Source: Gammaproteobacteria bacterium
GTDB taxonomy: Bacteria; Pseudomonadota; Gammaproteobacteria; Steroidobacterales; MnTg04
DNA length: 9,656 bases
Assembly: GCA_027297845.1 (NCBI GenBank)
Contig: JAPUHG010000022.1
Coordinates: forward strand, 1 to 9,656
Direction: 5' to 3'
Shown here piece by piece: positions 1-5,900 of this stretch; the stretch's first letter is position 1; each line of letters opens with the position of its first letter. Both the position numbers and the translations under genes were made by a program. The notes under the pieces were generated by a model, which was given only the letters and a program-made list of their open reading frames with translations, did not search any database and was not told where the DNA came from.

Positions 1-2
1 CT

Positions 3-299
3 TTCTGGTTTGCCGGGTCTTTCGCGATCGGTGCGCTGGCAGGCCTGGCGGGCGATCGATGGAGCCTGGGTTTCGTCGCCGAAACCGTACGGCAGGTGGT
101 CAGGCATCTTGAATCGCACCTCGCCCAGTTACCCGAAGGCGATCACCGCACGCGCGCCATTCTTGAGAAAATGAAAGATGACGAAGAACGTCACGGAGAA
201 ACCGCGAGCCGTGCCGGGGGTGCGGAACTGCCCGAACCGGTGCGCAAACTGATGGGCCTGGTCGCAAAAGTGATGACGGCCACCGCCTATCGAATCTGA
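3..299 (+). CDS. coq7: 2-polyprenyl-3-methyl-6-methoxy-1,4-benzoquinone monooxygenase, C-terminal part (cut by window edge)
   Basis: Coq7 is a membrane-associated diiron hydroxylase that carries out a late ring hydroxylation in ubiquinone synthesis; some bacteria use it in place of the flavoprotein UbiF. The frame is open from base 3, with no start in the window, so only about 98 C-terminal residues of a roughly 215-residue protein are present. Visible family marks are a glutamate in the FVAETVRQV helix (fragment residue about 27), the diiron-ligand ExxH in DDEERHGETA (fragment E61 and H64), the GGAELPEPVRKLM segment and the ending VMTATAYRI. It converges on speD with only 15 bases between the two stop codons. 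Placing coq7 beside speD and crp matches an order I recall from Pseudomonas. The family call is firm; the missing N-terminal half would hold the other iron ligands. Confidence 0.93.
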   Translation, partial: FWFAGSFAIGALAGLAGDRWSLGFVAETVRQVVRHLESHLAQLPEGDHRTRAILEKMKDDEERHGETASRAGGAELPEPVRKLMGLVAKVMTATAYRI

Positions 300-314
300 C
301 AGGATTTCCCTAAT

Positions 315-1115
315 TCAAGCGGATAAATTCCGGCCGTGAAAAATCTCCTGCATTTCACTATCGATCTGGCGCGCTATTTCATCGAGCTCCGCGGGTTCGA
401 ACTCGTCCACTCCCGAGCCAAACAAATATCGATCGAGATCGGTCTCTTTTAATTTTAATCTGCTGTGGAAAATATTCTGCTGAGGCATGTTGCGCTCGTC
501 GATGTGGAACTCACCGAGTATGTTCGGCGAGATGAAATCGTTGATCGAGTCAATTTCGTGGTCGATGTAATGCTTGGTGCCTTCTACATCCCGGGTAAAT
601 CCCCTGACTTTGTAATCCATGATGCAAATATCGGACTCAAACTCGCCGATCAGGTAATCGAGCGCTTTTAGCGGTGAAATCTCGCCGCAGGTTGCCACGT
701 CGATGTCAGCTCTAAAGGTGCAGATACCCTTGTCCGGGTGGCTTTCCGGGTAGGTGTGGACCGTCAGGTGGCTCTTGTCCAGGTGAGCTACGATCGCATC
801 GGGTAACAGCGGATGTTTCAGCGGAACTTCGATAGGCCCCTCGGCAACCATCAGCGTCACGCTCGCACCTTGCGGTTCATAATCCTGGCGAGCCACATTC
901 AAAATATTGGCGCCGATCATATCGGCGACCGTCGTCAGGATGATGGTCAGGCGGTCGGCGTTGTATTCCTCATCGATATACTCGATGTACTCGAGACAAT
1001 GCTCGGACGAGTGCGCATAACAAACATCGTAGATGTTAAAGCTCAACGACTTGGTCAGGTTGTTAAATCCATGCAAGGCCAGCTTGTCGTTGCTGGAGAC
1101 ACAGTGTCTGGTCAT
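315..1115 (-). CDS. speD: S-adenosylmethionine decarboxylase proenzyme, class 1A (E. coli type)
   Basis: SpeD makes decarboxylated S-adenosylmethionine, the aminopropyl donor for spermidine synthesis. The proenzyme cuts itself to form beta and alpha chains, the alpha chain starting with a pyruvoyl group. The translation closely follows E. coli SpeD: LHGFNNLTKSLSFNIYD near the start, NVARQDYEPQGASV, the cleavage site HLDKSHL (Lys114-Ser115 from this start), TYPESHP, ATCGEISPLKAL with the family Cys, and VRGFTRD. From 1115 the protein has 266 residues, against 264 in E. coli, and so I prefer this start. Two upstream in-frame ATGs exist at 1145 and 1169; the one at 1169 has a GGGGA-like ribosome site five bases away and would add 18 residues with no counterpart in E. 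coli SpeD. The true start is therefore uncertain. The gene is divergent from crp. No speE is seen nearby. Confidence 0.95.
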   Translation of the reverse strand: MTRHCVSSNDKLALHGFNNLTKSLSFNIYDVCYAHSSEHCLEYIEYIDEEYNADRLTIILTTVADMIGANILNVARQDYEPQGASVTLMVAEGPIEVPLKHPLLPDAIVAHLDKSHLTVHTYPESHPDKGICTFRADIDVATCGEISPLKALDYLIGEFESDICIMDYKVRGFTRDVEGTKHYIDHEIDSINDFISPNILGEFHIDERNMPQQNIFHSRLKLKETDLDRYLFGSGVDEFEPAELDEIARQIDSEMQEIFHGRNLSA

Positions 1116-1236
1116 ATTGCCGCCATCCGCCTGGAAACTGTTCATTGTGAGGCTGGGAATGAGACGCATTTTATCCCCAAGCTACCTGTCTGGCGACTTT
1201 TTTCGCGTGCCACAGGCCCGGGGCGATAGTCCCGAC

Positions 1237-1265
1237 TTGCCCCTGAGCCCTGCATTAGGTAAAAG
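1237..1265 (+). promoter_or_regulatory. Candidate sigma-70 promoter for crp
   Basis: TTGCCC at 1237-1242 and TAAAAG at 1260-1265 are separated by 17 bases; each matches four of six consensus positions. Transcription would begin near 1272, giving a leader of under 40 bases before the crp ATG. An inverted repeat, GGGGC (1220-1224) and GCCCC (1239-1243), overlaps the -35 element and could be a binding site or chance. Both hexamers are only moderate matches. Confidence 0.33.
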
Positions 1266-1308
1266 ATGGCTCGGTTACTCTTTTTTTTTGCGAAACCGGG
1301 GCTTATCT

Positions 1309-1962
1309 ATGAACAATGCCGAAAAAGCGCCCAGCGATATCCCGGCAATCAACAACTTTCTACGTTATTGCCGCATAAGGACTGTGCCGCAGAAAACCGT
1401 GGTTATTCACGCCGGGGACCTGCCCGACATTCTTTATTACTTGGTCGCGGGATCGGTCGAGGTCATGATCGAGGATGAAGACGGGAATGAAATGGTTCTT
1501 GCCTACCTGAACAAAGGCGAATTTTTCGGCGAAATGGGTCTGTTTTACGAACAACCCACGCGCAGCGCGTGGGTGCGAACCCGAGTCGAGTGCGAACTGG
1601 CCGAAATGACTTATCCGAGATTTCGGCAGATCGCCTCCGAATCGCCGGGGCTGATTTTTGAACTCGCCACCCAGCTGGCGAGCCGCCTTAATCGGACCAA
1701 TCGCAAACTCGGCGATCTCGCGTTTGTCGATGTTACTGGCCGGATAGCGCACGCGATCATGGATCTGTGCAACGAACCGGATGCGATGACCCATCCCGAT
1801 GGCATGCAGATCAAGGTCAGTCGCCAGGAATTGAGCCGGCTGGTCGGTTGCTCGCGTGAGATGGCGGGTCGCGTTCTGAAAGTGCTTGAAGAACAAGGAC
1901 TGGTCACCGCCAAGGGCAAGACGATCGTCGTTTTCGACGCCCGGCCAAACGGCGGCCCCTGA
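1309..1962 (+). CDS. crp: CRP/Vfr-family cyclic-nucleotide-responsive transcription regulator
   Basis: This is a 217-residue dimeric regulator of the Crp/Vfr type, expected to bind cAMP through an N-terminal beta-roll and DNA through a C-terminal winged helix. The phosphate-binding cassette reads GEFFGEMGLF (G74, E75) and RSAWVR (R85, S86). The C-helix has R126 and T130, but N131 sits where E. coli Crp has Ser128 and Vfr has, as I recall, Thr. LAFVDVTGRIA and PDAMTHPDGMQIKVSRQE link to the helix-turn-helix (about 171-200). R183, E184 and R188 match the E. coli residues that read TGTGA half-sites, so the DNA target is probably the usual one. The open frame extends upstream to 1033, but homology begins only after the ATG at 1309, which has GGGG seven to ten bases upstream. 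It lies divergent from speD and convergent with trpG. A short extra tail, DARPNGGP, ends the protein. Confidence 0.94.
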   Translation: MNNAEKAPSDIPAINNFLRYCRIRTVPQKTVVIHAGDLPDILYYLVAGSVEVMIEDEDGNEMVLAYLNKGEFFGEMGLFYEQPTRSAWVRTRVECELAEMTYPRFRQIASESPGLIFELATQLASRLNRTNRKLGDLAFVDVTGRIAHAIMDLCNEPDAMTHPDGMQIKVSRQELSRLVGCSREMAGRVLKVLEEQGLVTAKGKTIVVFDARPNGGP

Positions 1963-1967
1963 ATATA

Positions 1968-1993
1968 GCAACGCTCGATCAGCCAGGCGTTGT
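1968..1993. terminator. Hairpin between convergent crp and trpG
   Basis: CAACGC (1969-1974) and GCGTTG (1987-1992) form a six-pair stem with a 12-base loop, and G1968 and T1993 could add a wobble pair. It lies in the 59-base gap between the crp and trpG stop codons, where a two-way terminator would be expected. No run of Ts follows on either strand, so it is not a classic intrinsic terminator and may work poorly or depend on other factors. Confidence 0.3.
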
Positions 1994-2021
1994 CATCGCC
2001 CAAACCCGCTGATGTTATTGC

Positions 2022-2630
2022 TCAGGCGCAATGACGGTCGCGGGCATATCCTTCCAGCGACAGGAAATTTCTTAGCAGGGCATGGCCGCTGCGGGTCAGG
2101 ATGGACTCCGGATGAAATTGCACGCCCTGGATGGGTAGTTCACGATGGCGCAGCCCCATGATCTCATCGTCGTTGTCATCGTTTTTGTGTGTCCAGGCGG
2201 TGACTTCAAGGCATTCTGGCAGACTCTCCGCATCGACAATCAGCGAATGATACCGCGTCGCTTCCAATGGCTGCTCGATACCCTGGTAGAGATGGCGACC
2301 ATCGTGCCACACCATGGAGGGCTTGCCCTGCCTGATTTTGCGCGCGTGTATTGTTGTTCCGCCGAAAGCCTCGGCGATACTCTGATGACCCAGGCAGACA
2401 CCGAGTATTGGCAGCTCGCCGGCGAGTTCGCGTATCGCCTGTACGGAAATGCCCGCTTTTTCAGGCGTACATGGCCCGGGTGAGATCACCAGGTAATCGG
2501 GTCGCATGCGCCGGATGTCGGCAACATCGATCTGATCGTTGCGATGAACGAGGACTTCTACACCGAGTTCCCCAAAATACTGAACCAGGTTGTAGGTAAA
2601 GGAATCGTAGTTGTCGATCATCAACAACAC
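2022..2630 (-). CDS. trpG: Anthranilate / aminodeoxychorismate synthase glutamine amidotransferase subunit (TrpG/PabA)
   Basis: This is a 202-residue class I glutamine amidotransferase that releases ammonia from glutamine for a chorismate-using partner, either TrpE (anthranilate, for tryptophan) or PabB (aminodeoxychorismate, for folate). The start MLLMIDNYDSFTYNLVQY is typical. The catalytic triad is visible as Cys79 in GVCLGHQS and His173 and Glu175 in FHPES; the oxyanion region reads SPGPCTPEKAG. The start is GTG at 2630, with AGGT eight bases upstream on the minus strand; the in-frame ATG three codons later has worse spacing. Only 18 bases separate it from the rpe stop, so the two are probably co-transcribed. 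Neither trpE, trpD nor trpC is adjacent, although these often surround trpG between rpe and crp. The subunit could therefore serve PabB, TrpE or both; sequence alone does not decide. Confidence 0.93.
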   Translation of the reverse strand: MLLMIDNYDSFTYNLVQYFGELGVEVLVHRNDQIDVADIRRMRPDYLVISPGPCTPEKAGISVQAIRELAGELPILGVCLGHQSIAEAFGGTTIHARKIRQGKPSMVWHDGRHLYQGIEQPLEATRYHSLIVDAESLPECLEVTAWTHKNDDNDDEIMGLRHRELPIQGVQFHPESILTRSGHALLRNFLSLEGYARDRHCA

Positions 2631-2648
2631 AGGGGCATACCTGGCGAA

Positions 2649-3317
2649 TCAGACAGCGGCAAGCTGTTCGCGCATCGCCGTTATGGTGGCCTGGTAATCG
2701 TCAGTGCCAAAAATGGCTGAGCCGGCAACAAAAGTGTCGGCGCCTGCCGCGGCAATCTGCGCGATATTATCTACCTTGACGCCGCCATCGATCTCGAGAC
2801 GAATGTCATGCCCGCTGGCGTCAATGATTTCACGTGCCTTGCTCAGCTTGTCGAGCGCCGACGGTATGAAGCTTTGCCCGCCAAACCCCGGGTTAACCGA
2901 CATGATCAGCACCATATCTATCTTGTCCAGCGAATACTCAAGCCAGCTCAATGGCGTCGCCGGGTTAAACACCAGCCCCGACTTGCAACCGAGATCGCGG
3001 ATAAGCTGCAGGCTGCGATCGACATGAGCGCAGGCTTCGGGGTGAAAAGTGATGTAATTCGCCCCCGCACTGGCAAAGTCCGGAATGATGCGGTCCACCG
3101 GTTCGACCATCAGGTGTACGTCAATTGGCGCGGTCACGCCATGCTTGCGTAGCGCCTCACATATCAGCGGGCCGATCGTCAGGTTGGGCACAAAATGATT
3201 GTCCATCACATCGAAGTGGACGATGTCGGCGCCGGCCGCGAGTACGGCATCGACCTCCTCGCCAAGACGTGCGAAATCGGCTGACAGTATCGATGGTGCA
3301 ATCAGGTAGTCAGACAT
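2649..3317 (-). CDS. rpe: Ribulose-phosphate 3-epimerase
   Basis: Rpe interconverts ribulose 5-phosphate and xylulose 5-phosphate in the cytoplasmic pentose-phosphate pathway. The 222-residue product is the usual length. Motifs run in family order on a TIM barrel: IAPSILSADFARLG (Ser9 region), VHFDVMDNHFVPNLTIG (metal ligands His34 and Asp36), DVHLMVEP (His68), FHPEA, IMSVNPGFGGQSFIP (phosphate grip), LEIDGGVKVDN (catalytic Asp177) and FVAGSAIFG. The open frame runs 18 codons further upstream, but homology begins at MSDYLIAPS, so the ATG at 3317 is chosen; its ribosome site is weak. It sits 76 bases downstream of djlA and 18 bases upstream of trpG on the same strand. In many relatives rpe is followed by gph, then trp genes; gph is absent here. 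Confidence 0.96.
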   Translation of the reverse strand: MSDYLIAPSILSADFARLGEEVDAVLAAGADIVHFDVMDNHFVPNLTIGPLICEALRKHGVTAPIDVHLMVEPVDRIIPDFASAGANYITFHPEACAHVDRSLQLIRDLGCKSGLVFNPATPLSWLEYSLDKIDMVLIMSVNPGFGGQSFIPSALDKLSKAREIIDASGHDIRLEIDGGVKVDNIAQIAAAGADTFVAGSAIFGTDDYQATITAMREQLAAV

Positions 3318-3393
3318 GGTGGGTCCCGTTGAATCCGTAGACAAAAATCTGGCGGCCACAGTACACCACAACGGCCCTCAGAAAAACCACGGG

Positions 3394-4200
3394 CTAGCGC
3401 AGGCCGCGGGATTTCTTGATCAAATCGTAGGCAGCCCGAATTTCCCTGACCTTAACCTTGGCCTCCTCCATCATGGCTTCAGGCAGGCCCTTGGCCACCA
3501 GCTTGTCCGGGTGGTGCTGGTTCATCAGGCGCCGGTAGGCCGTTTTGAATTCCCGGTCGCTGGCATCTTGCGGCACCCCCAGTATCTTGTAGGAAAGCGC
3601 CAGCTCATCCTGCGGCGATCTGCCGTCGGCGGACCCGCCGCCCATGTGCATGCGAACCAGTTCCTCGATCTGCGCGAGATCCGCCCGGCTTACCCCCAGT
3701 TCCTGGCAGATCGTCCACAGAATCTCTCGCTCCCTGGGGTGCATGCCACCCCCAAGCATCGCGGCCTGGACCTGCAACTCGACGAAGGCCCGGGTAAGGG
3801 GGGCGTAAAAATGGCTGAACTGGCGGAACCTCCGCAAACATTCCTGTAACGGAAAATCCGGCTGCTTGCCTTCGCCAAACCAGGCGATCGCCTGCTTGAC
3901 CTGCTCAGGGGACATGTTCATCTGGCGCATCACGGTCCGAGCGGTATGAATTTCCTGCTCGGAAACCTGGCCGTCGGCCTTGGCCATATGCCCCATCACC
4001 TGGAAAGTCGTGCTAACAATAGTATCACGGGCTCGCCGCGGACCAAGCCCACCGAAGTTGATGCCGCCAGTACGCACGAACCCTTTATCGAACTGATGAC
4101 CGAGATAAACGCCAAACAGGAATCCGATCGGTCCACCGAAAATCAGACCCAGGAAACCTCCAATCAGCTTGCCGATAAATGCGAATGGCATCAGCTGCAT
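3394..4200 (-). CDS. djlA: DjlA, membrane-anchored DnaJ-like co-chaperone (TerB-like plus J domain)
   Basis: DjlA is an inner-membrane co-chaperone that stimulates DnaK through a cytoplasmic J domain; in E. coli it is tied to envelope stress and capsule signalling. The 268-residue product matches E. coli DjlA from end to end. A Gly-rich hydrophobic anchor, FIGKLIGGFLGLIFGGPIGF, lies at residues 8-27. A TerB-like helical domain follows (about 55-180: FQVMGHMAKADGQVSEQEI, then MHPREREILWTICQELGVSR). A C-terminal J domain (about 203-268) carries the HPD motif at 230-232 within QHHPDKLVAKGLPE. The open frame extends upstream to 4710, but those residues are the antisense of another gene. The ATG at 4200 has GGGGAT close upstream and gives the E. 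coli-like beginning. In E. coli djlA lies near surA and lptD, so its place ahead of rpe and trpG differs. Confidence 0.95.
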   Translation of the reverse strand: MQLMPFAFIGKLIGGFLGLIFGGPIGFLFGVYLGHQFDKGFVRTGGINFGGLGPRRARDTIVSTTFQVMGHMAKADGQVSEQEIHTARTVMRQMNMSPEQVKQAIAWFGEGKQPDFPLQECLRRFRQFSHFYAPLTRAFVELQVQAAMLGGGMHPREREILWTICQELGVSRADLAQIEELVRMHMGGGSADGRSPQDELALSYKILGVPQDASDREFKTAYRRLMNQHHPDKLVAKGLPEAMMEEAKVKVREIRAAYDLIKKSRGLR

Positions 4201-4237
4201 CCATCCCCGGGTCGCCCACGTCGTGAGAATATTCCAC

Positions 4238-4267
4238 TTGACCGTGATAGCCGGAGACTGAGAAAAT
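4238..4267 (+). promoter_or_regulatory. Candidate promoter for the 4309-5760 gene pair
   Basis: TTGACC at 4238-4243 (five of six consensus bases) and GAAAAT at 4262-4267 (four of six) are separated by 18 bases in the 108-base gap between divergent djlA and the unknown gene. A transcript would begin near 4274, about 35 bases before the ATG at 4309. This is based on consensus match and position only. Confidence 0.35.
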
Positions 4268-4308
4268 TCGTGGTTTCCATTAGCCAACTTTAACCCAAGG
4301 CCAAATAG

Positions 4309-4839
4309 ATGGTAAGCGAAGACAATGCTCCCGGCGCGACCGATGATCGCGAATCCGTGCTCCGTGATGTGACCAGCAAGGCGCTGGTTTTCGGCGAGCA
4401 AAGCGCAAAAAACATTGCCCCGGAGATCTTTAGCGACCCGGTCATGCATAATTATTTTCTGTTTTTCATCTATGGCGCCATCGATGCCCTCGGTGACCAC
4501 GATCGTCTGGATGAGAAACTGAACATGGCGGAGAAACAGGCGACCATGGCGGAGGCGCTGGCTGCATTTGGTACCGCAACCCAGGAGCAAATCGTGGCCA
4601 CGGTGAAACTGCTTGAGCGCAGCGCCGATGAAGCGGCGATTGCGATAAAACTGGCTGGCCACGATGCAGCGACAGCCTGGGCCTGGGGAGAAAATGAAGA
4701 AGCGACGCAACGATTCGTCAGCTTGCTGGAAGACCCCGCTAATTTCCCGCGAGAAGTCGAGCAGGTTTTGGCGCCGCTGGATAATGCGGCCGATGCAAGT
4801 GATTCTCCAGCCAGTGACGACATCGATATCATTAAATAA
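4309..4839 (+). CDS. Unrecognised acidic 176-residue protein upstream of purC
   Basis: I do not recognise this protein. It has no signal peptide and no metal or nucleotide motif I can name. It looks mostly helical. A hydrophobic, aromatic stretch, MHNYFLFFIYGAIDAL, at residues 46-61 is short for a membrane span and more like a buried helix. An Ala/Glu-rich segment (about 67-120) could form helical hairpins. The last 20 residues (157-176) are Asp/Ser/Ala-rich, ending DDIDIIK, and are probably disordered. The start at 4309 has AAGG eight bases upstream. It is separated from purC by 15 bases and has a candidate promoter ahead of it, so the two are probably one transcript; this suggests, but does not show, a link to purine synthesis. 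A long antisense frame covers part of it, but the ribosome site and tight operon spacing favour this strand. Confidence 0.75.
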   Translation: MVSEDNAPGATDDRESVLRDVTSKALVFGEQSAKNIAPEIFSDPVMHNYFLFFIYGAIDALGDHDRLDEKLNMAEKQATMAEALAAFGTATQEQIVATVKLLERSADEAAIAIKLAGHDAATAWAWGENEEATQRFVSLLEDPANFPREVEQVLAPLDNAADASDSPASDDIDIIK

Positions 4840-4854
4840 GCACCGGATTCCCCA

Positions 4855-5760
4855 ATGAGCGCATCATTAAAACCCCCTGCAGCATTATTTGATTCAGATC
4901 TGCCCAGCCTGGAAAAAATTGGCAGCGGCAAGGTTCGCGATCTGTACAAGATCGACGACCAGCACATGCTGATCGTGACCTCGGATCGCCTGTCGGCATT
5001 CGATGTGGTGCTGCCAGATCCAATTCCCGGCAAGGGACGCGTCCTAACCTCGATCTCCGATTTCTGGTTCGATAAGACCCGGCATATCATTCCCAACCAT
5101 CTTGCCGATCTCACGCTGGCCGAAGTCCTGCCGGATCCGGCTGAGCGCAGCCAGGTCGAAGGCCGGGCGATGGTCGTCAAAAAACTGCGGGCCCTGCCGA
5201 TCGAGGCGGTCGTGCGTGGTTATCTGATTGGCTCGGGCTGGACAGACTACCAGGCGACTGGTGCGGTTTGCGGCATCGAACTTGCGGAAGGCCTGCAACT
5301 GGCCGACCGATTACCCGGCGCAATTTACACGCCTGCGACCAAGGCGGCGGTCGGTGATCACGACGAGAATATAGCCTACGAGGCGACGGTGGAACTGCTC
5401 GGCGAAGACATTGCCGCCCAGGCCCGCGATGCCGCTCTCGCTTTGTACAAGTATGCCGCTGAATTTGCGCTGGAGCGCGGCATTATCATCGCCGATACCA
5501 AATTCGAGTTTGGCCTCGATGAGAACGACCAGCTGATTTTGATCGATGAAGCACTGACGCCCGACTCGTCGCGTTTCTGGCCGGCCGATAGTTACCGTCC
5601 CGGCATTAGTCCGCCCAGTTTTGACAAGCAGTTCGTGCGCGACTACCTGGAGACGCTGGATTGGGACAAAAAACCACCCGGCCCCGTATTGCCCGCAGAT
5701 ATACTTCGGCGCAGCAGCGAGAAATATCAGGATGCGCTGAACCGGTTGACTGCCGACTGA
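4855..5760 (+). CDS. purC: Phosphoribosylaminoimidazole-succinocarboxamide synthase (SAICAR synthetase), long ADE1-like form
   Basis: PurC joins aspartate to CAIR using ATP to make SAICAR in de novo purine synthesis. At 301 residues it is close to yeast Ade1 (about 306) and much longer than E. coli PurC (237). Motifs in order: GSGKVRDLY (23-31, ATP loop), SDRLSAFD (43-50), IPGKG (57-61), EAVVRGYLIGSGW (117-129), TPATKAAVGDHDENI (159-173), IIADTKFEFG (211-220) and DEALTPDSSRFWP (231-243). The GDHDEN and TPDSSRFWP segments are complete, so the enzyme should be active. The start at 4855 has a weak GGA seven bases upstream, 15 bases after the preceding stop, so translation may depend partly on the upstream gene. 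No other purine gene is in the window. Confidence 0.96.
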   Translation: MSASLKPPAALFDSDLPSLEKIGSGKVRDLYKIDDQHMLIVTSDRLSAFDVVLPDPIPGKGRVLTSISDFWFDKTRHIIPNHLADLTLAEVLPDPAERSQVEGRAMVVKKLRALPIEAVVRGYLIGSGWTDYQATGAVCGIELAEGLQLADRLPGAIYTPATKAAVGDHDENIAYEATVELLGEDIAAQARDAALALYKYAAEFALERGIIIADTKFEFGLDENDQLILIDEALTPDSSRFWPADSYRPGISPPSFDKQFVRDYLETLDWDKKPPGPVLPADILRRSSEKYQDALNRLTAD

Positions 5761-5828
5761 TTGACTCCTGTGCAACGCGCTTCCCGAGCGCAAGGAAAAT
5801 CCGGCTACATATTGACGCCCTGCCAACG

Positions 5829-5859
5829 GCCGGCTGATGCAATAATGTACAATGCCGGC
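5829..5859 (+). promoter_or_regulatory. Candidate extended -10 promoter for the YihY-family gene, flanked by GCCGGC repeats
   Basis: TGCAATAAT at 5838-5846 is an extended -10 element (TG, one base, then AATAAT, five of six consensus bases). No -35 element sits at proper spacing; TTGACG at 5812-5817 is 23 bases away, which is too far. The element lies between two copies of the self-complementary hexamer GCCGGC (5829-5834 and 5854-5859), which could be a protein site or chance in GC-rich DNA. Transcription would start near 5853, about 48 bases before the ATG at 5901. Confidence 0.35.
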
Positions 5860-5900
5860 AAAGGATTAACAGGCAGCGCACTCTCAAAACAGCAAAGCAG

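Noticed and set aside
300..314. Terminator between convergent coq7 and speD
   Set aside because: The gap is 15 bases and holds no stem-loop.
1146..1161. Possible Crp-binding site starting with TGTGA near speD
   Set aside because: The second half-site reads GAATG instead of TCACA, so there is no real palindrome; it also lies at or inside the speD start region.
1033..1308. Upstream extension of the crp frame
   Set aside because: It would overlap the start of speD, and Crp homology begins only after 1309.
1360..2003. Minus-strand open frames of 203 and 130 residues across crp
   Set aside because: Both are antisense to crp and show no family resemblance.
4201..4710. Upstream extension of the djlA frame
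   Set aside because: It is antisense to the 4309-4839 gene and has no DjlA similarity; the DjlA anchor starts at 4200.
4470..5180. A 236-residue open frame on the minus strand spanning the unknown gene and the start of purC
   Set aside because: It is antisense to purC, whose motifs are unmistakable, and its translation is Ser/Arg/Ala-rich with no recognisable motif.
5777..5791. Hairpin GCGCT/AGCGC just after purC as a terminator
   Set aside because: The stem is only five or six pairs and is followed by AAGGAAAAT on the plus strand, with no T-run.
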